Source of the DNA: Propionibacteriaceae bacterium
Lineage (GTDB): Bacteria; Actinomycetota; Actinomycetes; Propionibacteriales; Propionibacteriaceae
Direction: 5' to 3'
Assembly (NCBI GenBank): GCA_031262485.1
Contig: JAISHO010000037.1
Coordinates: 59,166-123,165 of the forward strand
DNA: 64,000 nucleotides
Below the pieces are notes generated by a model. The model was given only the letters and a program-made list of their open reading frames with translations, was not told where the DNA came from and searched no databases. Positions within the stretch are counted from its first letter, which is position 1, and each line of letters begins with the position of its first letter. The position numbers and the translations under genes were made by a program. This document shows positions 18,389 through 27,128 of this stretch, piece after piece.

Positions 18389-20245
18389 GTGACAATCCTC
18401 CGATCGGTGGCCTTGAGTTGGCTCAGCGCCATGGCGTTGGCCTTCATCTACCTGCGCGTCGGCGCGATCGTCGACTCCACCCTGGAGACGGGGGCGCCAG
18501 CGGTGAGCGACATCGTCATGATGATCGCTGTGGCCGTGGTGGCGGCAGTGGCCGCCTGGGCGGAACCGGCGTTGTCCAGCCGCGATCGGGCCCACGACGA
18601 GCACACGACCCGGGCTCGGGTGATCCGTCACGTCTTCGCCCTCGGCCCCGCTGAGCGAACCCGGGAGAGGACCGGACGGATCGTCTCGACCGCCACCGAT
18701 GCCGTCGAGCGGGCCGCCCATCTGCGCAACGGGTTCATCGGCCCCATGATCGCCTCGATGACGCTGCCGATCCTCGTCCTCATCCTCATCGCCATCACCA
18801 TCGACGGAGGGATCGCCTGGCGTTTGGCCATCGCCGTGCCGGCCATCCCACTCGCCCTCGGCCTGTTCCAGATGGCGTTCCGTCGTGTCTCGCGGGAGCA
18901 CCGGAAACGCTCACGGGCGCTGGCAGCCCAGTTCCTCGACGCCATCCAAGGGCTCCCCACGACGAGCCTGGTCAACGCCGAACACCGGGTCGGTGAGACG
19001 CTGGCTGTCGCGGCCGAATCGTCGCGCCGTCAGGTGATGCGGCTGTTGGCCGGCAGCCAGTCGATGCTCTTCGTCGTCGACACCCTCTTCTCCCTCGCCT
19101 TCGTCGTCGTCGCCACCGGACTCTCCCTCGAGAGAATCACGAACGACACCATCAGCCCGGGGCAAGCCCTCGCCGTCATCCTTCTGTCGACGCTGCTGCT
19201 CGAACCCCTCGAGCGGATCGGGCAGTTTTTCTACATCGGCATGGGCGGTATCGCCGCCTCCAAAGAAATCACGACCTTCCTGGCGGAGCAGCCGGCGGTC
19301 GGCGATTCGACGCCGGCCTCTGCTCAACCGTCGGCGTCAGCGAGTCCCCGGAACGATCAGGATCCCGCCCCTCGACCGGATCGAGCATCGGAGAGAGCGG
19401 CAGCAGTGTCCGAATCCGCTGTCGGCGTCTCCGAGCCAGCACTCGCCTTGCGTGATGTCTTCTTCGCTTACGATCCCGCGCTCCCCCTGCTCGCCGGCGC
19501 GAACCTCACCGTCGAGAAAGGAGAACATGTCGCCCTCGTCGGGCCAAGCGGAACGGGCAAATCGACGGTGCTCGCCCTGCTGCAGTCCGACCTGCGCCCC
19601 ACGACGGGGCAGGTCGTCGTCGCTGGGATCGACGTCGCCACCGAACTGCGGGCTCAAGCCCGTTCCCGTCTCGCCGTCGTCAACCAACACACCTATCTGT
19701 TCACCGGCACGGTGCGTGAGAACCTCCGCCTTGCCAGACCTGACGCGTCCGATGCAGAGATGCTCGCCGCTCTCGAAGCGGTCGGGCTCCAAGGCCAGGG
19801 TGGGGGCTCATCGGTCGGGCTCGACACCCCCGTCGGGGGGCATGGTTTGGCTCTCTCCGGCGGCGAGGCGCAACGGATCGGCATCGCTCGCGCCTTCCTG
19901 CGCGAGAGCCCCATCCTCCTGCTCGACGAGCCGACCGCCCATGTCGATGTGACGAGCGAACACATCATTCTTCAGGCGCTGCGTCGTCTCGGACAAGGCC
20001 GAACGGTGCTGGCCGTCTCCCACCGGGCCGCCACGATCGCCGACGCCGACCGCGTTCTCACCCTGAGCGGTGGACGCGTCCACGACAGCGCGGACCACGA
20101 TTCGGTTTCGCCCGTTTCATCCGATGGTGAGGCGTTTCAGCCACCGTCGCGCCCTACCGCCGAAGTCCCCGTCGATGATCCGACAGGCCCTGACCTGTCG
20201 TGGCGGTCAGATCCGTCCGAGATTCTGGGAGGCGAGGCGCGATGA
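18389..20245 (+). CDS. ABC exporter half-transporter, CydD-like (subunit 1)
   Basis: Membrane-spanning domain fused to an ATPase, 618 residues. An N-terminal six-helix exporter domain (for example LPILVLILIAITI, FVVDTLFSLAFVVVATGLSL) is followed by a Ser/Pro/Ala-rich linker at about 305-350 and an ATPase with Walker A GPSGTGKST (about 385), ALSGGEAQRIGIARAF signature, Walker B ILLLDEPTAHVD and a switch His (AVSHRA). All catalytic residues are intact. It is coupled to the next gene by an ATGA overlap, so the two make a heterodimer. The nearest family is CydDC / type IV exporters, but no cydAB is near, so a role in cytochrome bd assembly is unproven and the substrate is unknown. Confidence 0.85.
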   Translation: MTILRSVALSWLSAMALAFIYLRVGAIVDSTLETGAPAVSDIVMMIAVAVVAAVAAWAEPALSSRDRAHDEHTTRARVIRHVFALGPAERTRERTGRIVSTATDAVERAAHLRNGFIGPMIASMTLPILVLILIAITIDGGIAWRLAIAVPAIPLALGLFQMAFRRVSREHRKRSRALAAQFLDAIQGLPTTSLVNAEHRVGETLAVAAESSRRQVMRLLAGSQSMLFVVDTLFSLAFVVVATGLSLERITNDTISPGQALAVILLSTLLLEPLERIGQFFYIGMGGIAASKEITTFLAEQPAVGDSTPASAQPSASASPRNDQDPAPRPDRASERAAAVSESAVGVSEPALALRDVFFAYDPALPLLAGANLTVEKGEHVALVGPSGTGKSTVLALLQSDLRPTTGQVVVAGIDVATELRAQARSRLAVVNQHTYLFTGTVRENLRLARPDASDAEMLAALEAVGLQGQGGGSSVGLDTPVGGHGLALSGGEAQRIGIARAFLRESPILLLDEPTAHVDVTSEHIILQALRRLGQGRTVLAVSHRAATIADADRVLTLSGGRVHDSADHDSVSPVSSDGEAFQPPSRPTAEVPVDDPTGPDLSWRSDPSEILGGEAR

Positions 20246-22152
20246 CCGCACCATTGACGACCCACCAGATCCGCCGGCGTCTCTTGAGAATCGCGCTTCC
20301 GGCCTTGGACCCGCTCGTCTTCTCCCTCGCCTTCCGCGTCGTCGGGCTCGGGTGCGGGATCGCTTTGTTCGCATCGGCGGGGGCGGCCGTCGGGGAGTGG
20401 GCGGATCACCACCGCGGCGCCAGACCCGGTTCATCCCCTTGGCCGGAGATCTACATCGCCATCCTCGTTATATTTTCCCTTGTCAAAGGGGTGTCACGCT
20501 ATCTCGAACAGTATTTCGGCCATCGTGTCGCCTTCGGAGTCCTCGCCCATCTGCGCGTCCTCTTCTACCAGCGGCTGGCTCCACAATCACCGGCTGGCGT
20601 CCTCGGCCGCCGAGCTGGAGATCTTGTGGCTCGGGCGACGAGGGACATCGACCGAGTCGAGGTCTTCTTCGCTCACACGCTCGTGCCGGTCATCGCCGCC
20701 GTCGTCGTCCCCGTGCTCACCGTCGTCGGCATGGCATTCTTCGTCGACCCTGTCGCCGCGCTCGTCCTCGCCGCCGGCTTGGCCGTGAACGGCGCCGTCG
20801 TCCCCCGACTGGGAGCCCGGTCGACGCGTCAGGCGGCCCGGCGGATCCGCGACAGTCGCGGGCTGATCGCTCAGCATGTCGCCGATTCGGTTCAAGGGGT
20901 GCGCGACGTGCTCGCCTTCCAGGCTGAGAACCTTCGTCTCGACGAGTTGCTCCACTGGGAGGAGCCCGTCGCCACAGGGTTGACGTCCAACGGACGCTGG
21001 ATCGCCCGCCGCAGGGGAATCGCCGTGTTCGTCCAAGCCGCCACGCTCATCGGTGTGCTCCTCGTGCTCCTAGCCCGCCTCGACCCCTTGTGGCTTTCGA
21101 CTCTCGGCCTTGGCCTCGGGATCGCCGTGTCCGCCTTCGCCCCCGTGACCGCGATCGAAGACGTCGCCGCTGATCTCGACGAAGCCGACGCCGCCGCCCG
21201 GCGTGTGCTGGAGATCTTCGACGCGGCGCCGATCGTCGCCGATCCGGCTGAAGCGCCACTGCCCATTCCCACCGCAGGAGCCCCCGAGATCCGGTTCGAC
21301 GATGTCAGCTTCGCTTACCCGACTGTCGAGGGCCTAGGCGAGCGAAGGCCGGGAGATGGGGTCGCCTCGACTCAGATCACAGATCGCAGTGAAGGAACTC
21401 TTCCCGATGGCGGCTCCGCGACGGGCGACGCAGCATCGTGGACGCCGTTCCCCACGGGTTCGACGACGATGAGTCCTCGCCCGGTGCTCGATCACCTCAC
21501 TTTCACCGCCGAAGCCGGAAAAGTCACCGCCGTCGTCGGCGCCTCTGGATCGGGGAAATCAACCATCGCCGCACTCGTCACCCGCTCCTGGGACCCCGAT
21601 TCAGGCACGATCACCCTCGGGAACCACAACCTCCGCGACTATCCCCTCGCTCAACTGCGCGACCTCGTCGGCCTCTCCCAACAACGCCCCTACCTCTTCA
21701 ACAGCACGATCGCCGCCAATATGCGCCTAGCCAAGGAGGACGCCACCCTACTCGACCTTGAGACGGCCGCCGCGCGGGCCAGTTTGACAGAATTCATCGC
21801 CGCCGAACCGGAAGGGTGGCAAACCCCCGTCGGCGAGATGGGCGAGCGTCTCTCCGGCGGTCAGCGCCAACGACTCGCCCTGGCCCAGGTGATGCTGCGC
21901 GAGCCCCGCGTCCTCATCCTCGACGAGGCGACCTCGCAGCTCGACGCCGCCACCGAAGAGGCGGTGTTGTCCCAGATCCTCAGGGCCGCTCGCGGGTCGA
22001 CCGTCCTCATGATCGCCCATCGCCTCGCCACCGTCCGAGACGCCGACACCATCATCGTTCTCGACAACGGAAGAATCGTCGAGGAGGGAACCTACGACGA
22101 GCTCGCCCAAGCGGGAGGGCCTTTCGCAGCATTGCTGTCCCGGGAGAACTAG
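20242..22152 (+). CDS. ABC exporter half-transporter, CydC-like (subunit 2), with insertion in its ATPase domain
   Basis: Second half of the heterodimeric exporter, 636 residues. It has a six-helix domain (SLAFRVVGLGCGIALFASAG ... VIAAVVVPVLTVVGMAFFV) and an ATPase with Walker A GASGSGKST (about 433), RLSGGQRQRLALAQ, Walker B VLILDEATSQLD and MIAHRLATV. Both ATPases of the pair look catalytically complete. Unusual is an insertion of about 50 polar residues (roughly 362-413) right after the A-loop aromatic (FAYP), before the strand that leads to Walker A; it is rich in Gly, Ser, Thr and Asp and probably an exposed loop. The start ATG at 20242 overlaps the first subunit's stop and has GGGAGG upstream. 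Confidence 0.85.
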   Translation: MTAPLTTHQIRRRLLRIALPALDPLVFSLAFRVVGLGCGIALFASAGAAVGEWADHHRGARPGSSPWPEIYIAILVIFSLVKGVSRYLEQYFGHRVAFGVLAHLRVLFYQRLAPQSPAGVLGRRAGDLVARATRDIDRVEVFFAHTLVPVIAAVVVPVLTVVGMAFFVDPVAALVLAAGLAVNGAVVPRLGARSTRQAARRIRDSRGLIAQHVADSVQGVRDVLAFQAENLRLDELLHWEEPVATGLTSNGRWIARRRGIAVFVQAATLIGVLLVLLARLDPLWLSTLGLGLGIAVSAFAPVTAIEDVAADLDEADAAARRVLEIFDAAPIVADPAEAPLPIPTAGAPEIRFDDVSFAYPTVEGLGERRPGDGVASTQITDRSEGTLPDGGSATGDAASWTPFPTGSTTMSPRPVLDHLTFTAEAGKVTAVVGASGSGKSTIAALVTRSWDPDSGTITLGNHNLRDYPLAQLRDLVGLSQQRPYLFNSTIAANMRLAKEDATLLDLETAAARASLTEFIAAEPEGWQTPVGEMGERLSGGQRQRLALAQVMLREPRVLILDEATSQLDAATEEAVLSQILRAARGSTVLMIAHRLATVRDADTIIVLDNGRIVEEGTYDELAQAGGPFAALLSREN

Positions 22153-22172
22153 TGGCCTGTCCCAGGCGACCC

Positions 22173-23282
22173 TCAGACCCAGCGAGGGATCCGGACCGGA
22201 TCGAATTCGAGCAACTCCTCGGCTTGACGGAAGGCGAACCGATCGGTCATCCCGGCGACGTAGGTGACGGCGGCGCGGGCCGGGCCACCGTCACCCTCGG
22301 CCAGGACGCGGTAGTCGGCGGGGAGTTGGTCGAGATGCTCGATGTAGTGCTCGACGAGGGCTTGGAGGACGGCGATGACGGCGGCCGATTGGGCTTGGGA
22401 TTCAGGCCGCATGTAGATGCGCTCGTAGTTGAAGGCGCGCAACCGGGCTAAGGCCTCGGCCAGGTCGCGGGTCATCGCCACCATGCCGAGGCGGCAAGTC
22501 GTCGTCACGAGCCCGCGGACGAAGGCGTGGATCTGGGAGCGCCGTTCGGTTCCGACGACGTCGGCGATCTCAGGCGGGATGTCGCCGATGCGCACGATGC
22601 CGGCATGGACGGCGTCTTCGAGATCGTGGGCGCAGTAGGCGATGCGATCGGCCCAGCTGACGATCTCCCCCTCGATCGTCTCCGGCGCTGGTTGAGACCA
22701 TGAGTGGTTGCGGATGCCGTCGAGGGTCTCCCAGCACAGGTTGAGGGATTTCAAGACGACGTCGGCCCCCCAGGGGCCGTGGTCGTAGCCGCCGTCGATG
22801 TAGGGCGTGAAGGCGTCCTCGGAGGCGTGGCCGCCGGGGCCATGGCCGCAATCGTGGCCCAGCGCGATCGCCTCGGTCAGCGTGGCGTTGGCTCCGACGC
22901 CTCTCGCGATCGAGCCGGCCACCTGGGCCACCTCGAGGGCATGGGTGAGACGGGTGCGTTGATGGTCGCTCGGATAGACGACGACCTGCGTCTTCCCGGC
23001 GAGACGGCGGAAGGCCGGCGAATGGATGATCCGGTCACGATCGCGTTCGAAACACATCCGTTCGGGATCGGGTTTCTCCGGGATCACCCGATGCCCGGCG
23101 CCTTGGGAGAGCGTCGCCCCCTCGGCCAGAACCATCCGTTCGAGTTCTTCGCGCGCCTGTCGGCCGCGGGGGGATTGGATGGCGATGCGCGCCTGGGAAT
23201 CCCGGTGCGCCCACACCTCGTCGCCGACCCCATGGCCCCACATCGTCGATGCCCACACCTGAGAGCGTTCCGTTGATCCCAT
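22173..23282 (-). CDS. dgt: Deoxyguanosinetriphosphate triphosphohydrolase-like HD protein
   Basis: HD-domain dNTP triphosphohydrolase that splits dNTPs to nucleoside and triphosphate. The 369-residue form shows FERDRDRIIHSPAFRRLAGKTQVV, the metal ligands H..HD in TRLTHALEVAQVA and ALGHDCGHGPGGHASE, and ending D in SWADRIAYCAHDLEDA. I prefer the ATG at 23282, which has GGAAGAG seven bases upstream; a longer frame to 23354 would run into the hairpin at 23341-23379. It is convergent with the ABC exporter (20-base gap). The usual actinobacterial neighbour, dnaG, is not in the window. Confidence 0.88.
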   Translation of the reverse strand: MGSTERSQVWASTMWGHGVGDEVWAHRDSQARIAIQSPRGRQAREELERMVLAEGATLSQGAGHRVIPEKPDPERMCFERDRDRIIHSPAFRRLAGKTQVVVYPSDHQRTRLTHALEVAQVAGSIARGVGANATLTEAIALGHDCGHGPGGHASEDAFTPYIDGGYDHGPWGADVVLKSLNLCWETLDGIRNHSWSQPAPETIEGEIVSWADRIAYCAHDLEDAVHAGIVRIGDIPPEIADVVGTERRSQIHAFVRGLVTTTCRLGMVAMTRDLAEALARLRAFNYERIYMRPESQAQSAAVIAVLQALVEHYIEHLDQLPADYRVLAEGDGGPARAAVTYVAGMTDRFAFRQAEELLEFDPVRIPRWV

Positions 23283-23340
23283 GACATCACTCTTCCACAC
23301 ACGTGGCAGATCCGGCTGCGCGATCGCCGATAAACGGACA

Positions 23341-23379
23341 ATGGGGGCGGCCATCGCACGTGGCGAGGGCCGCCCCCAT
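23341..23379 (-). terminator. Hairpin downstream of the xylanase gene
   Basis: A perfect 12-bp inverted repeat (ATGGGGGCGGCC, 23341-23352 and 23368-23379) with a 15-base loop starts 32 bases after the xylanase stop. The tail is not T-rich. It would end or stabilise the xylanase mRNA and also lies in front of the divergent-facing dgt leader region. Confidence 0.65.
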
Positions 23380-23411
23380 CAGTTCATCGGGGACCAGTGG
23401 TCTGTCGCGTT

Positions 23412-26400
23412 TCAGTCGGTCATACCCAAGCGCCGTCCGGCCAGAAGAACGCCGCCGCCGAGGCAGGCCATGGCCAAGGCGATGAAGCCGAGGCTCAGCC
23501 CCGAGCCGGTGCTGGGCAAGGCGCCGGAATCGACCGGAACTTCCGGCAGAGCAGGCGTCGTCGGGGCGGAATCCGGAGCCGGTTCGGGAGCGGGCTCAGG
23601 CGCCGGTTCAGGAGCAGGCTCCGGCTGGGGCTCGGGTTCGGGCTGCGGCTCCGGCTGGGGCTCAGGTTCCGGAGCGGGCTCGGGAGCCGGCTCGGGTTCC
23701 GGAACGGCCATCGGCATGAGACGGGTCACGCCCCAGCGAGCGGTCGACTGATAGCCGAGGCTCGTCGGATCGGCCCAGGTGCGCACCGAGGTGCGAACCC
23801 CGTTGCCGGAAGCGTCGTTGACCTGGACGTCGAAGCCCTCGAAGGTGAGCGCCTGATCGGCCCGGGCCAGCGGGCTGGCGAGTTGGACGGCCGCCTCGAC
23901 AATGTAGCCGGTGTCCGTCCGCGTCGTCATCGACTCGATGAGTTCCGCCTGAGCGGTGACGTCACCATTGCCGAAGGAGACGACATTGTCGACATTGATC
24001 CGGAACTGGGTGTCCGAATCGAGATACGTGCCGTTCTTGTTATTGCCACGGTCGACGAAGAACTCGACCGAGTCCTGCTGGTGGGCGTCAGAGGAAGCCA
24101 AGTCGATGACCGGGTCGGTCACCTCGGCCAGCAGGTAAAGGACGTCGCCCTCCCACAGGAGGCTCGTGACGGCGGAGGCGCCGTCGACGCCTTCGACGGC
24201 CTTGTCCGTCGAGACGGTGGCGGCGGTGTCCCACACGGCGTCGCGCGTCCCGTCGATGACGGGGATGCTCGTCGCTTGCGGGGTCTCGACATAGCTCAAC
24301 GCCTCGATGAGGGTGAGCGTGCCCATCGTGTCCTCGGCGTCGTTCCACCCTTGAGCGGCAGTCGCCTCGAGTTCACCGTTGTCGTCAGTGACGCGAACGT
24401 CGAAATCGGCTGAACCGTCAGCCGTCAAAGGCAACTGGACGACCATGGCGTAACCGCCCTCGGTCTCGACCGCGACAGCAGGGGCCGTCTCGGAGCCACC
24501 GGAACGGGTGACCTGATAGGTCGTGCCGTCAAGGGTGAAGGCGACGACGTCGCCCTGGGCGATCGTCGCGTCGTCGACCTGGACGTAGACCGTCAGATGA
24601 TCCTCAGCCCAACGGGCTTGGAAGGCGCCGACATTGCCGATTCCGATGAGCGGCAGCTTGCTCCACTCGACAGAATCAGGCGCGGTCGCGTCGAGGGCGA
24701 CGTCACCAGCGAAGACGAGCGCCTGCTGGGGAACGACCGGCAGTTGTCCGTCGTCGACGATGCCGTGGTAGGCCGGCTTGGCCTGGAGGCTGGCGTCGAA
24801 GGGCAACGGTTCTTGGGTGCCACGCCAGCTGCGGGTGTCGTTGATGCCCCAGATGGTGACGCAGAACAGACCGTCGGCCCGCTCGCGCAGAGCGCGGTAG
24901 AGGTCGCGGTAGTAGTAGCCCTGCTCGACGAGTGTGGCGTCGGTCGGGCTCTCACCAGCGGTGACGTCGAGTTCGGTGACGGCCTGCGGCAGCCCGAAGG
25001 ACGCGAAACGGTCGAGCGTGGAAACGAGGTTGTCGACCGGCATCGAGAGACTGACGTGGAACTGGTGGCCGATGCCGGAGATCGGCGCGCCGCGCTCGAT
25101 GAGACGGGTGATGAGATTGAAGTAATCCTCTTGCTTGCTGGAGACCTCGGTGTTGTAGTCGTTGATGAACAGCGTCACCGGGTTGGTCGCGCCAGGAGCG
25201 GCATAGGTCTCGTTGAAAGCCTCGTGGGCGTACTGGAAGGCCAGGTCGATGAACTGCTCGCCGAGGATCTGGTACCAGTAGCTGGTGCGCAGCCCGGAGC
25301 CGTCGGAGACGACCTCGTTGACGACGTCGAAGGCGACGAGCGGGTTGCCGTCGCCGAAGAGGCCCCAGCCCTCGGAGAGGGTGCGGGCGACATTGAAAAT
25401 GTGATCATGGAGGCGCTGCTTCATGATCTCCTGGTCGTCAGCCGAGTTCGTCAGGAACGAGCCGTCGGCGTTCTGGAAGAACCAGTCCGGCGTCTGGGAG
25501 TGCCACACGAGGACGTGCCCGTAAACGCGCAGGTTGTTATCGCGGGCGAAGTCCATGAGGGCGGTCGCCTCGTCGTGGATCCGGAAGTTGTGCTCGGTGT
25601 CGTACCAGGCCTCCGGCTTCATGTGGTTCTCGGGGGTGATCTGGTTGAAGTGCTTGAGCAGCAGTTCGGAGGGCGAACCGGTCGTCTCGCGCGAGTCGAT
25701 GGCGACGCCGTCCGGGAAAGCGGTCGTGTCTTTGATCGGGGTGATGTCTTGGATCTCGATCGCGCCGGGCACGGAGACGACGATGTCGTCGACGAGGAAG
25801 TCGGAGGTGTTCGACAGCGCGGTGTCGCCACCGTGGTAGTCGGTCTCGAAGTAGATCTGGACCTGGTCGGCGCCGGTGGGCATCGGCACGGAGGCGGTCA
25901 CCTCGACCCATCCGGTGTCGGTCACGTTCGCCCATTGGGCCAAGGTCGAGTAGCTGACGGCGCCGTCGCGCGTCGTCGCCATGGAGAACCACAGCGCGTC
26001 GGTCGGCTGGCCGGGCGCGAAACGCACCCAGGCGGTCATCTCGTAGGTCTGGCCGGGTTGAAGAACGTCCGTGACGTCGTAGAGGAGGCCGTCGCCCTGG
26101 CCGGTGCGGCCGGTGACGATGGCGGCGTGGCCGTGGGTGTGGGAGTCAGAGTCGGTGACGGACGCCGTCGCGGTCGCGGGGTCGCGCACGACCCAGCCGC
26201 CCAGCCCGGCTTCGAAGTCGGTGCTGATGACGACCTCGCCTGGGGCGAGATCGGACGGCGGCGGGGTGACGGGGGCGTCGCCGGTGATGGTGACGTCGTC
26301 GAGGAGGAAGGAGGGAGAGGCGCCGTCGACATCGGCGGCCTCGACGTAGAGGGTGGCCGACGTCGTGTCGGTCGGGATGGTGTAGGAACCGCCGATCTGA

Positions 26401-26831
26401 ACCCAGGAGTCTGCGGTGACCTGGGCTTGACTGCCGACCCAGTCGTAAGCCGTTCCAGCGGCGCCGGCCCGCTCCATCGTGAAGTTGAGCCCGGAGGTTC
26501 CAGTCACGCCGTCGGCTAGGCGGACCCAGCCGTCGACGGTATAGGTGCCGCCCGGGGCCATGCCGAGGGCGAGGGCGTCGAGGCTGATGCCTTGCCAGCT
26601 CGCCGTACGGTTCGTCACGGCCACCGACGAAGCGCCGCCGTGGGCCTGGGATTGAGTCAGCTCCACCGTCGCCGAGCCACGGGGCCCCCAGGGGGCGATC
26701 TCGGTCTCGAAATCGTTCACCAGGAGCGTCTCGGCGGCATACGCGTTCGTCGCGCCGGCCGCGCCGGTCACGGCGAGGGCCGCGCAAGCCAACGTCGCTA
26801 GGAGTTTGCGTGGAACAGTTGATCGCGTCAT
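23412..26831 (-). CDS. Secreted, sortase-anchored GH10 endo-1,4-beta-xylanase with carbohydrate-binding modules
   Basis: Cuts the beta-1,4-xylan backbone at the cell surface. The 1139-residue precursor has a signal peptide (residues 1-30, ...TNAYAAE), two CBM4/9/22-like beta-sandwich modules (about 32-195 and 205-365), a GH10 barrel (about 375-700) with acid/base Glu506 in FDVVNEVVSD and nucleophile Glu620 in AVTELDVTAG, a C-terminal region with a CBM9-like module (about 870-1035, ATSIPVIDGTRDAVWD ... SVEFFVDRGN), a Pro/Glu/Gln spacer (about 1045-1090) and a sorting signal: LPSTG at 1105, a membrane helix and RR tail. The ATG at 26831 has GAGGA eight bases upstream. It sits last in a hemicellulose locus but has its own 297-base upstream region, so it is probably transcribed separately. 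Confidence 0.93.
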   Translation of the reverse strand: MTRSTVPRKLLATLACAALAVTGAAGATNAYAAETLLVNDFETEIAPWGPRGSATVELTQSQAHGGASSVAVTNRTASWQGISLDALALGMAPGGTYTVDGWVRLADGVTGTSGLNFTMERAGAAGTAYDWVGSQAQVTADSWVQIGGSYTIPTDTTSATLYVEAADVDGASPSFLLDDVTITGDAPVTPPPSDLAPGEVVISTDFEAGLGGWVVRDPATATASVTDSDSHTHGHAAIVTGRTGQGDGLLYDVTDVLQPGQTYEMTAWVRFAPGQPTDALWFSMATTRDGAVSYSTLAQWANVTDTGWVEVTASVPMPTGADQVQIYFETDYHGGDTALSNTSDFLVDDIVVSVPGAIEIQDITPIKDTTAFPDGVAIDSRETTGSPSELLLKHFNQITPENHMKPEAWYDTEHNFRIHDEATALMDFARDNNLRVYGHVLVWHSQTPDWFFQNADGSFLTNSADDQEIMKQRLHDHIFNVARTLSEGWGLFGDGNPLVAFDVVNEVVSDGSGLRTSYWYQILGEQFIDLAFQYAHEAFNETYAAPGATNPVTLFINDYNTEVSSKQEDYFNLITRLIERGAPISGIGHQFHVSLSMPVDNLVSTLDRFASFGLPQAVTELDVTAGESPTDATLVEQGYYYRDLYRALRERADGLFCVTIWGINDTRSWRGTQEPLPFDASLQAKPAYHGIVDDGQLPVVPQQALVFAGDVALDATAPDSVEWSKLPLIGIGNVGAFQARWAEDHLTVYVQVDDATIAQGDVVAFTLDGTTYQVTRSGGSETAPAVAVETEGGYAMVVQLPLTADGSADFDVRVTDDNGELEATAAQGWNDAEDTMGTLTLIEALSYVETPQATSIPVIDGTRDAVWDTAATVSTDKAVEGVDGASAVTSLLWEGDVLYLLAEVTDPVIDLASSDAHQQDSVEFFVDRGNNKNGTYLDSDTQFRINVDNVVSFGNGDVTAQAELIESMTTRTDTGYIVEAAVQLASPLARADQALTFEGFDVQVNDASGNGVRTSVRTWADPTSLGYQSTARWGVTRLMPMAVPEPEPAPEPAPEPEPQPEPQPEPEPQPEPAPEPAPEPAPEPAPDSAPTTPALPEVPVDSGALPSTGSGLSLGFIALAMACLGGGVLLAGRRLGMTD
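23575..23706 (-). repeat. Pro-Glu/Pro-Gln spacer repeat in the xylanase
   Basis: About 130 bases of near-tandem 6- and 12-base units encode PEPAPEP and PQPEP repeats just before the LPSTG motif. Such spacers hold a domain away from the peptidoglycan. The repeated DNA could vary in copy number between strains. Confidence 0.75.
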
Positions 26832-26862
26832 CGCGTCGTCCTCACTTTTATGTGGGTTGGGG

Positions 26863-26940
26863 GTGAGAATCGCCACACTAGAGAGATAGTGTCAACGTTC
26901 TTGTTTGTGATTCTCACAGGGCCACTGAGAGGTGTCAACG
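26863..26940 (-). promoter_or_regulatory. Xylanase upstream region with inverted and direct repeats
   Basis: Between the xylanase start and the mannosidase stop there is a perfect 9-bp inverted repeat, GTGAGAATC at 26863-26871 and GATTCTCAC at 26909-26917, and a 9-bp direct repeat that reads CGTTGACAC on the reverse strand at 26889-26897 and 26932-26940. Each direct repeat holds a consensus TTGACA -35 hexamer. The distal one has GAGAAT 17 bases downstream; the proximal one has no good -10. This looks like promoter plus operator DNA, but no binding protein is identified. Confidence 0.45.
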
Positions 26941-27057
26941 GCCTGACTTATGGCCACACACGAAATTTTCAATGATCTCACCGACGAAGATTTCACGTGA
27001 CAGTGGTGGTAGACCGCTGGGTGTAGAGGCAGTCCTCATCGCCTGCTCCTCGTCTTC

Positions 27058-27079
27058 TCATCGATGACGATATCGATGA
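27058..27079 (-). terminator. Possible terminator hairpin after the beta-mannosidase gene
   Basis: An 8-bp inverted repeat TCATCGAT / ATCGATGA with a 6-base loop, flanked by a partial CTCG/CGAG extension, lies 50 bases after the mannosidase stop. No T-run follows. The rest of 26941-27128 holds no gene that I can support. Confidence 0.3.
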
Positions 27080-27128
27080 CGAGGCAGCCTCGACCCCCGG
27101 GATTTCCTGTGGTTTCCGCGTGCACGGC

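Noticed and set aside
23283..23354. Longer N-terminus for the dGTPase-like protein
   Set aside because: The extra codons overlap the xylanase terminator hairpin and lack a ribosome site, while the ATG at 23282 has one.
24597..26519. 640-codon plus-strand open frame opposite the xylanase
   Set aside because: Antisense to clear CBM and GH10 domains; no start signal or known motif.
26950..27000. 16-codon plus-strand frame (MATHEIFNDLTDEDFT) in the xylanase upstream region
   Set aside because: It looks less biased than shadows, but there is no ribosome site and no well-placed -10, and it is too short to judge.
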